62,318 bases of DNA, from the NCBI GenBank assembly GCA_900767135.1, contig CAAFYU010000033.1:1-62318 (forward strand), written 5' to 3'. The first letter of the stretch is position 1; the number at the start of each line of letters is the position of its first letter. Both the position numbers and the translations under genes were made by a program. Under the pieces are notes generated by a model, which made no database searches, was not told the DNA's origin, and worked only from the letters and a program-made list of their open reading frames with translations. Shown here piece by piece: positions 15,600-24,216 of the stretch. The stretch comes from Candidatus Gastranaerophilales bacterium. Lineage in GTDB: Bacteria; Cyanobacteriota; Vampirovibrionia; Gastranaerophilales; Gastranaerophilaceae.

Positions 15600-17240
15600 T
15601 TATTTAATTCTTACAGGAACATTGTCGTTACAATCTTGTTTCCAGTGGTTTGCTTCTTGTGCAGCACCTGTGTAACCTACGTATCTATGTCTTGGGTGTT
15701 TTACTGTTTTACCTTTTGCAACTCTTCCGTCACAATCAACTGTAATTTGCAAATCTTTCAAATATCTCAACTCAGGATACTTTTTCATGTATTCTTTATT
15801 TTCCAACAAGTCTGAAAATTCTGTGTATAATCTCATTGTTGATGGCATTGTATTTAAGTTGAAGTTTGTAACACCATGTTTAAGTTTTTCTGCGTGAATT
15901 AATGCTTTTAAAACGTGACCTGATGGTTTTTGTTGTTTTTCGCCAACTCTTACTTTACCCAAAATAATTGTTGACCAGTTTTCACCTCTTTTAACCTTAT
16001 GATCACAGTATTCTGATTGCCATTTTTCAACAGGACAGTCATTACCAACCGGTTTTGGCGGTGGAACAGGATTATCTCTATCAGGTTTAACCGGTGGTAT
16101 ATCAGGATTTGATACAGGAGGTTTTACGTCCGGGTTTTCAGGTTTTTCACCAGGTGCGTAAACCCTGTCTTCGATTTTTCCACCATCTCTAATCAAGCTT
16201 GCAAGTCCAAGTCCAACAGCCCCGCCAGCCGGAGTTGTCATTACAACACCGCTAACTTTTGCTGCTGCGGCTGCTGCGGCTGCACCTCCTGCGGCTGCGG
16301 AACCGGCTCCGCCAGCTGCTGCACTACCAGCTGCTGAACTTGCTGCGGCTGCTGATGACACTGAGAACAATGTTCCTGCACCATATCCGGCCGCAACTCC
16401 ACCGGCAATCGCCAAACCTCTGTACAAATTAGTACGATCTTTTTCGTAATCAAGATTTGCCTTTTTGGCCATGTGTTTAACCATTGTTGGAGTAACACCT
16501 TCTTGTTGAGCCGCTTGACGTCTTTCTCGCAAACTCAAATGATAGTTTGTAGTTTCACCTTCTTTTGTATGAAGGTTTGCAAAATCAACTACTTTTTTCT
16601 TGAACATGTCACTTGAAAAATTACCGTTTTCGTCATAGAATTCGCCTCTATTTTGTTCAATATATCTGCGAGTTTTTCTTCCACGAATATACTCGTTATC
16701 AACAAGTTCTGATTCCGCTTTACGTCTAGCTTCACGTCTGCTCAAACCTTGTTCTCTATATTGTTCAACAAGAGTCTTTTTCTCTGCTTTACGAGCTTTT
16801 TGAGCACGTTTATAATCTGCTTTATCCATAAATACATGAGTTGTTTCAACTTCTTCTCTATGGTGTTCGTTTTCAACATATCTTTCTGCTAAATCCTTAG
16901 CTTCTTTTTGCGTTTTAACTTTTTGACCTGTTGACAAACCATAATTCATAAATTTTTCAGTTGCTTCTTTTTCTGCATTTTCTCTATCAGTCTTAGAATC
17001 ATATTGTCTTTCAACAGTTAAACCCTTCATATAATCTTTCTTAGCATCAACAGAATGGCCAAAAGGAAGAGCCCAATTTTTCTGTTTAACTACTGCTTCT
17101 TTTGCGGGATTTGCTTGAACAGAAGTCGTTTGTGCTGTATTTTTTACATTATCTGTTGTTTCATTAGTTTCTGCCGGTTTTACAATTTCAACCTTTACGC
17201 CTTGTGGTATGTAATCTTGTCCAATTCCTTGAATACTCAT
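15600..17240 (-). CDS. large Ala-rich protein with C-terminal LysM-like segment
   Basis: A 546-residue protein whose start is the ATG at 17240, behind GAAAGGGGA. The upstream in-frame ATG at 17264 lacks such a site. Residues 60-300 are highly charged, Arg/Lys/Glu-rich helices. A hydrophobic Ala/Gly-rich stretch follows (about 290-360, including SSAAGSAAAGG), then a Pro-rich linker (PPVKPDRDNPVPPPKP). A C-terminal domain containing CDHKVKRGENWSTI resembles a LysM entry strand. It has no signal peptide. The layout suggests a structural or cell-wall-associated protein with a membrane-active hairpin, possibly lineage-specific. Function is unknown. Confidence 0.7.
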   Translation of the reverse strand: MSIQGIGQDYIPQGVKVEIVKPAETNETTDNVKNTAQTTSVQANPAKEAVVKQKNWALPFGHSVDAKKDYMKGLTVERQYDSKTDRENAEKEATEKFMNYGLSTGQKVKTQKEAKDLAERYVENEHHREEVETTHVFMDKADYKRAQKARKAEKKTLVEQYREQGLSRREARRKAESELVDNEYIRGRKTRRYIEQNRGEFYDENGNFSSDMFKKKVVDFANLHTKEGETTNYHLSLRERRQAAQQEGVTPTMVKHMAKKANLDYEKDRTNLYRGLAIAGGVAAGYGAGTLFSVSSAAAASSAAGSAAAGGAGSAAAGGAAAAAAAAKVSGVVMTTPAGGAVGLGLASLIRDGGKIEDRVYAPGEKPENPDVKPPVSNPDIPPVKPDRDNPVPPPKPVGNDCPVEKWQSEYCDHKVKRGENWSTIILGKVRVGEKQQKPSGHVLKALIHAEKLKHGVTNFNLNTMPSTMRLYTEFSDLLENKEYMKKYPELRYLKDLQITVDCDGRVAKGKTVKHPRHRYVGYTGAAQEANHWKQDCNDNVPVRIK

Positions 17241-17426
17241 CTTGTTTCCCCTTTCAATTCCCATCGTGTATGGAAATTAAATCTATTTTTATCCCCTGTA
17301 CACATGTAAACAATTTTTGTTTGCAAAAATTGCCTACAATCATGAAATTTCGACTCCCCAAAAGTCTGAAAACCATTGATATCAGAGCGTCAAAGACGTC
17401 TTAATATTTCGTAATGTTTTATTAGA
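17241..17426. other. divergent intergenic region, left part
   Basis: This is the upstream region of the Ala-rich protein gene, and only the ribosome-binding site near 17246-17254 is clear. No coding sequence or confident promoter was identified. The foldback element begins immediately to the right. Confidence 0.4.
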
Positions 17427-17520
17427 AAGTGAATAGGAAAATAAGTGCATTTAGCTTGCTATGCTCAAAAATATATTTTGGTGCATAGCACCTGTAACGA
17501 ACTTATTCCCTTATTCACTT
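17427..17520. repeat. 94-nt imperfect palindrome (foldback element)
   Basis: The whole 94 nt folds back on itself. Outer arms AAGTGAATAGGAAAATAAG and its near-complement ending TTATTCACTT pair almost fully. TTGCTATGC pairs with GCATAGCA further in, and the centre is the palindrome AAAATATATTTT. Arms align without gaps. It lies between divergent genes, like the element at 11799-11910, whose arms also begin AGTGAATA/AGTGAGT. Confidence 0.75.
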
Positions 17521-17537
17521 CCCATACAACCGACCTA

Positions 17538-17566
17538 TTCACATCTTGGACAAATTGTTGTATCAT
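17538..17566 (+). promoter_or_regulatory. leaderless promoter of OppD-like gene
   Basis: TTCACA (17538-17543), a 17-bp spacer and TATCAT (17561-17566) are followed by 6 nt and the ATG at 17573. There is no ribosome-binding site. Confidence 0.6.
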
Positions 17567-17572
17567 TGCGTT

Positions 17573-18517
17573 ATGACGTTATTAGAAGTAAAAAATTTAA
17601 ATCTTGGCTTTTATTGTGAATGCGGTTTTAGACAAGCATTATATGATGTTTCTTTTTTACTCAAAAGTGGTAAAATGCACGCTCTTGTAGGAGAATCAGG
17701 CTGTGGCAAATCAATTAGTGCGATGAGTATTTTACAACTTTTGCCTAAAACTGCCAAAATTACAGGCGGTGAAATTGTTTACAACGGAGAAAATCTGCTT
17801 GAAAGTAATTCTATTAAGAAACTTCGTGGCTCAAAAATAGCCCTTATTCCGCAAGATCCCATGACATCGCTAAATCCACTTTACACTGTTGGTGATCAGC
17901 TTTTAGAAGTGATTAAAATTCATCAAAATTTAAAAGGGAAAGAAGCTTTTGAAAAAGCTGTGGAAGCATTGGAAGATGTTAAAATTCCTTGTGCAAGAGA
18001 ACGAATGCACTCGTATCCGCACGAATTTTCAGGCGGAATGAAACAACGTGCAATTATTGCTATGGCACTTGCTTGTAATGCGGAAATCTTGATTGCAGAT
18101 GAACCAACAACTGCTCTGGACGTAACAATTCAAGCTCAAATTATGAAATTATTAAAAGAAATTCAACAAAAAAAGAATACGGCAATTCTATTGATTACGC
18201 ACGATTTGGCGCTTGTTGGAGAAAATGCTGATTTTGTATCAGTAATGTATGCCGGAAGAATTGTTGAAACAGCTCCGTCAAAAGAGTTTTTTGCAAACCC
18301 AAAACACCCTTATTCGAAGGCTCTTTTAAAATCTTTGCCTTCAAACAAAAATTGTAAACTTGAAACAATTCAAGGCCAGCCACCATCAATTCAAGAAGAT
18401 ATTTCCGGTTGTCGTTTTCACCCGAGATGTTCGGAATGTATTGAAATTTGTACAAAAAAAATTCCACCATTTAAAGTTGTAGGGGAAGAGCACGTTTCGG
18501 CTTGTTTTAACAACTAA
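17573..18517 (+). CDS. oligo/dipeptide ABC transporter ATP-binding protein (OppD/DppD type)
   Basis: A 314-residue ABC ATPase of the peptide/nickel family. Walker A is GESGCGKS, the signature FSGGMKQR, Walker B EILIADEPTTALD, and the switch His is in LITHDLA. The C-terminal oligopeptide-specific extension keeps four cysteines (CRFHPRCSECIEIC...ACF), a pattern linked to an iron-sulphur cluster in this family. Normally it pairs with OppF and permeases, but none is in the window, so it must work with partners encoded elsewhere. The start at 17573 begins MTLLEVKNLNLGF, the usual N-terminus. The promoter is leaderless. Confidence 0.92.
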   Translation: MTLLEVKNLNLGFYCECGFRQALYDVSFLLKSGKMHALVGESGCGKSISAMSILQLLPKTAKITGGEIVYNGENLLESNSIKKLRGSKIALIPQDPMTSLNPLYTVGDQLLEVIKIHQNLKGKEAFEKAVEALEDVKIPCARERMHSYPHEFSGGMKQRAIIAMALACNAEILIADEPTTALDVTIQAQIMKLLKEIQQKKNTAILLITHDLALVGENADFVSVMYAGRIVETAPSKEFFANPKHPYSKALLKSLPSNKNCKLETIQGQPPSIQEDISGCRFHPRCSECIEICTKKIPPFKVVGEEHVSACFNN

Positions 18518-18777
18518 TTTTATCTTTTCAAAACAGTCAAATATAAACTTATGTAAAACAATCTGTTACAACAGTAGTAAAAACGAGCAAAAAGAGTTAT
18601 ACTATTTGTGTAGTAGTAATTGGTATTCTTTTGATTATAGATTTTGCCATCTATATGACGTATTGTTATTTGAGTATAAAGTTGTAGAATAGTTTAAGGA
18701 TTGTAAATTCAATCGTCATTTTAAGCAAAAAATTTTAATCAGCGGTTTTGTTAAAAAGTAGTGTGCAGGTGTAAATT

Positions 18778-20730
18778 TTGAACGAAAATAAAGAAAAAGT
18801 AGTAGATAATAAAATAAAAACATCTTCGAAGGGTGCTAAAACTGTTTCAAATCCGTTGTCTAAACAGATGAATGCACTCAAAAAACCTGTGCTTAAAACA
18901 CCTGTAAAACCTGCAAAGAATGAAGAGAAAGCGGTTTCAAATCCAATCTTGGAAGAAACATCAAGCATTGTTGCAAGAATTAACAACTTCAACACCAACA
19001 AAACTTCTAACAGAATGCAAGTTGGCTATATGAGTTCTCCAAACGCCCGCTCTCACAGAGTTATTGACTATACGGATTTGATTAACAACTTAAATAATAC
19101 GTTGTCGAATAAAAAAACGACTCACGAATTATTTACAGCTATTCACGAACTGTTTTCTGAAAAATTGAACAGTACATTCACCGCATTTGGAGTTTTTCAT
19201 GAAAAATCTAAATGTATCAATATCAAATTGTTTAACTCAATGGGTAGCACCTATGCATCAAAACTCTTCTTGTCTGACGACACTAATCCAGTTATAGAGT
19301 GCTTTAACACTTGCAAACCAAAAGCAAGTAACAATAACAGTTTTTTAAATATTCCATACTTACAACAATCATCAACTCTGTTATTACCATTAAACTCAAT
19401 CAGCGGTTGCAAAGGGGTATTAATTATAGGCAAAAATGACATTGAAAATCATATAGGTTTATTTTCGTTTATCGCTGATTACTGTGCTTTGTTTATGGAT
19501 AACGTTGAGCTTATGGAACAAACCAACAAGTTTGCAAATACCGACACCTTAACAGGCTTGTACACACACAGAGGATTTCAAGAGGTTTTATCAGTCGAGC
19601 TAAAACAGGCTTTTGAAAACAAAAATAACCTTTCAATTATTATGCTTGACGTAAACAATATTTCAAAAATCAACAGAGAACTCGGGCATGCCAAAGGCGA
19701 CGAGGTTATCAAACTTCTTGCCGAAAAGGTTAAACAAAATATTCGAAGCAATGACAAAGCCGGCCGTTATGGCGGTGATGAGATTGCGATAATTTTACCT
19801 GATACAAATACGGCTGATGCTAAGTATTTGGCAGAATATATTACATATTGCTTGTCTTGTTGCTTTGTCGATGATGTCGGCCCTGTAAAAGTTTCAGTTG
19901 GAATTGCAACATATCCTGAGTGCAGTGAAGATCAAGAAAAACTTTTAATCTTGGCTGAACAGGCAATGTACATATCTCAGGCAAAAGGTTATAAAGAAGG
20001 CATGTCTGCAATTGTAAGCTCTTCTGACTATAATTTCTGGGACGATGAAGCATTGAATTCTTATGCGGAAGTAATCGCAAAACGGCATTCACAACTTGGC
20101 GTAAATTTCGAAGAAGAACTTGTTCATAAGTTCAACAACGAACAAATTGTTTCTCAAAACCACTTGTTAGAATTGGCGAACTCTCTTGCGAGTGCAATTG
20201 ATGCAAAAGACCCTTATACAAAAGGTCATTCGACATCTGTTTCAAGATACTCGGAAGCCCTTGCTCGTGCGATTAATCTTCCCGAGGACGATGTTCAAAG
20301 AATCAAATTGGGTGCACTTCTTCACGATGTTGGGAAAATCGGCATTCCTGAAACAGTATTGAAAAAGCCTGGGAAATTGGAAGACAACGAATGGGAAATT
20401 ATGAAACAACACCCTACAATTGGTGCTGAAAAGGTTCTTGCTCCAAACCCTGCTTTAAGAGATTTAATCCCAATTGTAAAATACCACCACGAACATATTG
20501 ACGGAAGTGGTTATCCTGAACATTTAAAGGGTGACGAAATACCGCTTTCTGCAAAAATTGTAGCTGTTGCAGATACTTATCACGCATTAATTTCTGATAG
20601 ACCTTATCGAAAAGGAATGAGCGTAGAAAAAGCTTGCGAAATTTTAAAAGAAGGAGCCGGAAAACTTTGGGACAGCGATCTGGTTCGTCAGTTTATCAGT
20701 ATTGCTCCATCATTATCAACAAGTATTTAA
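18778..20730 (+). CDS. GGDEF and HD-GYP domain protein with N-terminal sensor
   Basis: A 650-residue cyclic-di-GMP protein. Residues 1-90 are disordered and Lys-rich, and a GAF-like sensor spans about 95-245. The GGDEF domain follows (NTDTLTGLYTHRGF, then RYGGDEIAIIL, so the signature ends in Ile instead of Phe). An HD-GYP domain occupies about 460-650 (HDVGKIGIPE, KYHHEHIDGSGYPE). Both making and breaking c-di-GMP are possible. The HD-GYP residues are all present, so hydrolysis is likely. It starts with TTG behind an AGGTG site, since an upstream frame is closed by a stop. It has no membrane segments, so it acts in the cytoplasm. Confidence 0.9.
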   Translation: MNENKEKVVDNKIKTSSKGAKTVSNPLSKQMNALKKPVLKTPVKPAKNEEKAVSNPILEETSSIVARINNFNTNKTSNRMQVGYMSSPNARSHRVIDYTDLINNLNNTLSNKKTTHELFTAIHELFSEKLNSTFTAFGVFHEKSKCINIKLFNSMGSTYASKLFLSDDTNPVIECFNTCKPKASNNNSFLNIPYLQQSSTLLLPLNSISGCKGVLIIGKNDIENHIGLFSFIADYCALFMDNVELMEQTNKFANTDTLTGLYTHRGFQEVLSVELKQAFENKNNLSIIMLDVNNISKINRELGHAKGDEVIKLLAEKVKQNIRSNDKAGRYGGDEIAIILPDTNTADAKYLAEYITYCLSCCFVDDVGPVKVSVGIATYPECSEDQEKLLILAEQAMYISQAKGYKEGMSAIVSSSDYNFWDDEALNSYAEVIAKRHSQLGVNFEEELVHKFNNEQIVSQNHLLELANSLASAIDAKDPYTKGHSTSVSRYSEALARAINLPEDDVQRIKLGALLHDVGKIGIPETVLKKPGKLEDNEWEIMKQHPTIGAEKVLAPNPALRDLIPIVKYHHEHIDGSGYPEHLKGDEIPLSAKIVAVADTYHALISDRPYRKGMSVEKACEILKEGAGKLWDSDLVRQFISIAPSLSTSI

Positions 20731-20840
20731 TTATAACAAATAGCTACTTTAAAAATTTATTCTATACTTGTTTTGAATATTAACAAAAAATTTGGCTCTC
20801 GAATAAGATATCCAAAAAATACCTGATTTCCCCTAAAATC

Positions 20841-21056
20841 TCACAATTTTATAAGCGTATTTAAATCAACATTAAGAGCTTTTGCAATAGATATAATGGT
20901 GGATAGTTTCGGATTTCCAACACCTCGCTCAATCATATTAATTGTATCCAATGAAACATCAGCCATTTCAGCAAGTTTTAACTGCGATATATTTAATCTT
21001 GCACGCTCTATTCGCATATTTTTTGCAAGCTCTTCATTATAAAATGTCATATCCAT
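20841..21056 (-). CDS. XRE-family HTH regulator
   Basis: A 71-residue Cro/CI-type DNA-binding protein: IERARLNISQLKLAEMADVS, then a recognition helix and NPKLSTIISIAKALNVDL. It is essentially one HTH domain, the length of stand-alone XRE repressors. TACAAT (21068-21063) ends 6 nt before the ATG and there is no ribosome-binding site, so the mRNA is probably leaderless. It is divergent from the repeat-rich prepilin locus and could regulate it, which is inference from position only. Confidence 0.85.
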   Translation of the reverse strand: MDMTFYNEELAKNMRIERARLNISQLKLAEMADVSLDTINMIERGVGNPKLSTIISIAKALNVDLNTLIKL

Positions 21057-21162
21057 AAGTATATTGTAGTATATTGATTTTCCTTATTATATATGCTACA
21101 TTCTGTATAATACTGACTATATTCAGCATTAAATATCGCATATTAGAATAGAAAGGGAAGTT

Positions 21163-21560
21163 GTATGCCAGTTTCTGGTAAAGCAGCTAGGCGGCTAGGA
21201 AGCGAGGCAGCTAAGCTGAAATATTGTAAAAAACAGCAACAGTTGCCATTAGTCGTCATTGCGAGCGAATAGCGAAGCAATCCAGCTGATACTAATTCAA
21301 AACAGTTGCAAGGAATAAAAATCAATTCAATCGAACAGACAAAGTTTCATTGATTAATTAAAAAATAAGCTGGATTCTTTCTGCCCAGAAGAGCCTCAGA
21401 ATGATGACCGATAGCTTCTGTTTTGGACTTATCATCTTTTAAAAACTTAGCTGCTTCGCTTCTTAACCGCTTAGCTGCTAAAAAATCTTTAACCGAAACG
21501 GACTATTCACCACTCACTACTCACTATTCACTAAAAATAAATAAATTGAAAGGAATACAC
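21163..21560 (+). repeat. mosaic of leader modules and repeats upstream of prepilin
   Basis: Starting from an ATG at 21166 with a GAAAGGGAAG site, a short frame encodes a GSEAAK module and then stops. Modules follow in order: AGCTGC repeat (21181-21218); GTCATTGCGAGCGAATAGCG (from about 21253); a segment (21279-21348) matching 52643-52710; an inverted segment (21369-21437) matching 52700-52772; a second AGCTGC repeat (21445-21479); heptad repeats (21503-21534). The same modules lie in order within the leader of the prepilin at 51840-52952. This looks like a broken, rearranged copy of that long leader. Confidence 0.7.
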
Positions 21561-22385
21561 ATGAATAACTTAACTGAAACAGACAAAGTTTCGTGTCGGA
21601 TTAGCAAATCCGACCTACATAAAAAAATCGCCTTTACATTGGCAGAAGTTCTTATTACCCTCGGCATTATTGGCGTTGTTGCAGCTATCACAATACCTAC
21701 AATTATCAATAAATATCAAGTTGAAGTTTTGAAAAATCAGTTAAAAAAATCGTATTCAAGTTTATCACAGGCAGTATTACTTGCACAAGAAAATGTTGGA
21801 GTAACAAATTTCACATCATATTGTACAGAGTATCAAGCAGAAAAAGGGTATATTAATAGTCAAGAATGTTCGCAGGCTATTTTAAAACAACTTAAATTTA
21901 CAGGAAAAACTTGTTTGTATAATGAAGCAGATATGTTTACATACAGCAAAACTCAAAAAAGCCCATATATGGATATCGGAGCAAGTGCAAAACCTAGACA
22001 TGGTTTACCAGATGGGACTTGTGTGAACGTAATTGTTAATGGTGGAACACTAGGAATTTCTGTTGATATTAACGGTTGTAATAAAGGTCCAAATGCGTTA
22101 GGTCATGATATATTTGCATTTTGGGTGAACAATAAAGGATTGACTCCTATAAAAGCAGTTGGACATTATAATGATGAAGAATTGCTGTCAAAGCTGAAAG
22201 ATTGTAATTCCAGTCTTGATGCCAAAAACCAAACAAGTTGTTCAGCCAGCGTAAATCAAGCCGGTTATCCTTGTTCAAAACAATCAAACCAAAAAGGAAA
22301 TGGTTTAGGTTGCAGTTGGTATGCCATAAACGATATCTCGCCTGACAATCCGACAAAAGGTTACTGGGAAAACCTACCAAGATAA
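21561..22385 (+). CDS. prepilin with repeat-derived leader
   Basis: A 274-residue type IV prepilin-like protein. The ATG at 21561 follows GAAAGGA. The leader is 24 residues (MNNLTETDKVSCRISKSDLH...KKIA) and precedes FTLAEVLITLGIIGVVAA, with Ala in place of the usual Gly at -1. The leader codons for VSCRISKSDL come from a perfect hairpin repeat (21595-21614). The globular part has several cysteines (CTEYQ, CSQAIL, CLYN) and ends GYWENLPR, like the prepilin at 51840 (ending KKYWDSLPW), so the two are paralogues. Surface pilus or pseudopilus subunit. Confidence 0.88.
   Translation: MNNLTETDKVSCRISKSDLHKKIAFTLAEVLITLGIIGVVAAITIPTIINKYQVEVLKNQLKKSYSSLSQAVLLAQENVGVTNFTSYCTEYQAEKGYINSQECSQAILKQLKFTGKTCLYNEADMFTYSKTQKSPYMDIGASAKPRHGLPDGTCVNVIVNGGTLGISVDINGCNKGPNALGHDIFAFWVNNKGLTPIKAVGHYNDEELLSKLKDCNSSLDAKNQTSCSASVNQAGYPCSKQSNQKGNGLGCSWYAINDISPDNPTKGYWENLPR
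21595..21614 (+). repeat. palindromic repeat within prepilin leader
   Basis: GTCGGATTAGCAAATCCGAC: an 8-bp perfect stem with loop AGCA, followed by CTACAT. It belongs with the 29-bp palindromes at 52580-52608 and 52820-52848, which share GTAGGTCGG...TTGCT...CCGAC. Confidence 0.7.
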
Positions 22386-22470
22386 CAAAATCGTCAAAAT
22401 ATTTTTATTACTTACACAAATCTGTTAAAGTGGCTTTATCATTGATTTTTTAAATTAATAGAAAAATCTT

Positions 22471-22740
22471 TTACGGGCAAAGACTTTCCCAATCAGGCTC
22501 ATCATCTTCTTCACCCGGTTCTATGATATGTTCACCACTTTCCAGCATTACTTGCAAAGTCCATTTGAGTTGCTGTTTATATCTTTCCTTAGCTTTTTCA
22601 GGTGTTTTCGCACAAAACAAGAAGCTTGGGATTTCTTTAATCTCAATATAATGATATGGATTACCATCAAAGTCAACGTCTTCGCCCTCGATAAGCGTCC
22701 AATCAAGTCCAAGGTAGTAATCTAAGTCTTTGTTATCCAT
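22471..22740 (-). CDS. HicB-like small protein
   Basis: An 89-residue acidic protein. The pattern of one strand (YHYIEIKEIPSFLFCA), then a helix (TPEKAKERYKQQLKWTLQVM), then SGEHIIEP matches the partial RNase-H fold of HicB antitoxins and HicB-like proteins. No HicA toxin is adjacent, so a toxin-antitoxin role is unlikely. It follows the GerMN gene by 3 nt and is the last gene of the rbfA operon. Confidence 0.65.
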   Translation of the reverse strand: MDNKDLDYYLGLDWTLIEGEDVDFDGNPYHYIEIKEIPSFLFCAKTPEKAKERYKQQLKWTLQVMLESGEHIIEPGEEDDEPDWESLCP

Positions 22741-22743
22741 CTG

Positions 22744-23355
22744 CTAACCGTCCAACGAATTTTCATTCAACGGCTGAGTAATCATTATGCCTTCGCCACC
22801 TATAACGTCAGCTTTTTGTCCCTCAATGTATAAGTAAACAGGTTTATTGGTGTTTCGTTTAGCGGTTTTAATCAATTGATAAAGCCTTTTGTACAAACTA
22901 TCTGTTCCTCCACCGTTTTCAAAAGCTGAATTTAAATTAATAATAACTTTATCAGATGTTTCTGTTATAGAAATTAAGCGAGTTCCTGCCGGAATTTCAG
23001 AATAAACACCTTTGGATTTTTCATAAGCAGTTGGACCGGAAATTAGAGCTCTTATGGCAAATTTAATTTTTGAGCCATCAACATCTTTATCATACTGACG
23101 GTTTACAGCTCTGTAAACTTCTTGTTTAGAACCGTCTTGTCCGATAAAAAACACATTGGCATAAACCTTTTCCACAGGTTTTTGAACTTCCGATTGTTCC
23201 TCTTGCTCTTGTGGAATTTGAGTTTCAGGAACCGGAGTCAAAGGCCCTGACACATTTTCATCATTGTGATAAAGCATTCTCAAGCCTAAAACACAGCAAA
23301 CAACAACCATTATAACCGCTGTAACACCTAAAAAAACTCGTTCATTCTTTCGCAT
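22744..23355 (-). CDS. GerMN-domain membrane-anchored protein
   Basis: A 203-residue protein with an N-terminal membrane anchor (about residues 8-26), a Pro/Glu/Gln-rich linker, and a C-terminal GerMN domain (about 65-190). Domain landmarks include VFFIGQDGSKQEVYRAV, ALISGPTAYEKSKGVYSEIP and VIINLNSAFENGGG. GerMN proteins are extracytoplasmic and often linked to spore germination or cell-wall proteins, but this lineage does not sporulate, so a wall-related role is inferred. It lies 3 nt after the DUF2993 gene in a five-gene operon. Confidence 0.82.
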   Translation of the reverse strand: MRKNERVFLGVTAVIMVVVCCVLGLRMLYHNDENVSGPLTPVPETQIPQEQEEQSEVQKPVEKVYANVFFIGQDGSKQEVYRAVNRQYDKDVDGSKIKFAIRALISGPTAYEKSKGVYSEIPAGTRLISITETSDKVIINLNSAFENGGGTDSLYKRLYQLIKTAKRNTNKPVYLYIEGQKADVIGGEGIMITQPLNENSLDG

Positions 23356-23358
23356 AGT

Positions 23359-24216
23359 CTATTCCTTATCTTTTAGAATTGTTGCTTTCCCGTCAATTCT
23401 TATTTTTCCATCAGAAATTTTAACCGTTTCTACATTAAACTTTGCCTCTTTATTTTCTAATATTTTAGCAGAAAAATCAAGAGGATTAATATAATTAAAT
23501 AATTTTGACAGTTTATCGACATCTAACGACATTGTGTTATTCATAAAATTTGTATTTGCAAGCAAGATTTTGTTATTTTCAACCTTCAAATCAGCACTTA
23601 TTACAAGTTGTTTTGTCTTACGCACAAAAGGAATTGCGTAATTCATAACATAATACATTTTGTTATTTCTCAATTTTACACGAGTTGAAGTTATTTCAAA
23701 TAAATTCAATCCGCCCGTAATACCATTCAAATCATCAATCATACGTTTATAATCAGAAGATTGCATAGTTTTGTTCAAGTCATCTTCTGTAATTTCAGCC
23801 TCAAAAGATAACGGAATATCTTCTTTTACAATGTAATTTCCTTTTTTATCAGGAACAACGTAGTTGAAATTACAAAGCGTTTTTGCATCAAAAGATGAGA
23901 TATAAACGCCCTGTACGTTAGCATTTTTACCAATTATTTCAAGCGACTTAAACCTTCCTGCCTTCAAATCTCTTGTACTAAAAGAATCCAGTTTAACTTT
24001 TACATCTCCGCTTGTAATATTTTTCTTAATTGCTTTTTTAGTTAAACTTTCTCCAATTCGCTCTGCCAAAAAATTTTGTCCTGTTACTGTACTTACTCCA
24101 CGAGAAAATCCGGACGTCAAATCATAAGGAGCAGGACATTTTAATGTTTCACAATCTTTTGCCTGAACATTCTGAGCAACAAGCAATAATACCAATCCTA
24201 AGATAATCTTTTTCAT
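23359..24216 (-). CDS. DUF2993/LmeA-like secreted lipid-binding protein
   Basis: A 285-residue protein with a Sec signal peptide (MKKIILGLVLLLVAQNVQA). The body matches the DUF2993 pattern common in cyanobacteria and actinobacteria (LKAGRFKSLEIIGKNANVQG, then VYISSFDAKTLCNFNYV). In mycobacteria LmeA of this family binds phospholipid and supports mannan elongation. A periplasmic lipid-binding role is inferred. Its ATG overlaps the truB stop region, so translation is coupled. With the AsmA-like protein it adds to the outer-envelope set. Confidence 0.78.
   Translation of the reverse strand: MKKIILGLVLLLVAQNVQAKDCETLKCPAPYDLTSGFSRGVSTVTGQNFLAERIGESLTKKAIKKNITSGDVKVKLDSFSTRDLKAGRFKSLEIIGKNANVQGVYISSFDAKTLCNFNYVVPDKKGNYIVKEDIPLSFEAEITEDDLNKTMQSSDYKRMIDDLNGITGGLNLFEITSTRVKLRNNKMYYVMNYAIPFVRKTKQLVISADLKVENNKILLANTNFMNNTMSLDVDKLSKLFNYINPLDFSAKILENKEAKFNVETVKISDGKIRIDGKATILKDKE

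Noticed and set aside
17427..17520. 6S-RNA-like rod
   Set aside because: The near-palindrome folds as a rod, but it is half the usual 6S length, lacks an evident central bubble and has no clear promoter of its own. It was kept as a foldback repeat.
22471..22740. HicAB toxin-antitoxin system
   Set aside because: Only a HicB-like fold is visible. No HicA-sized gene adjoins, and the gene is the tail of the rbfA operon.
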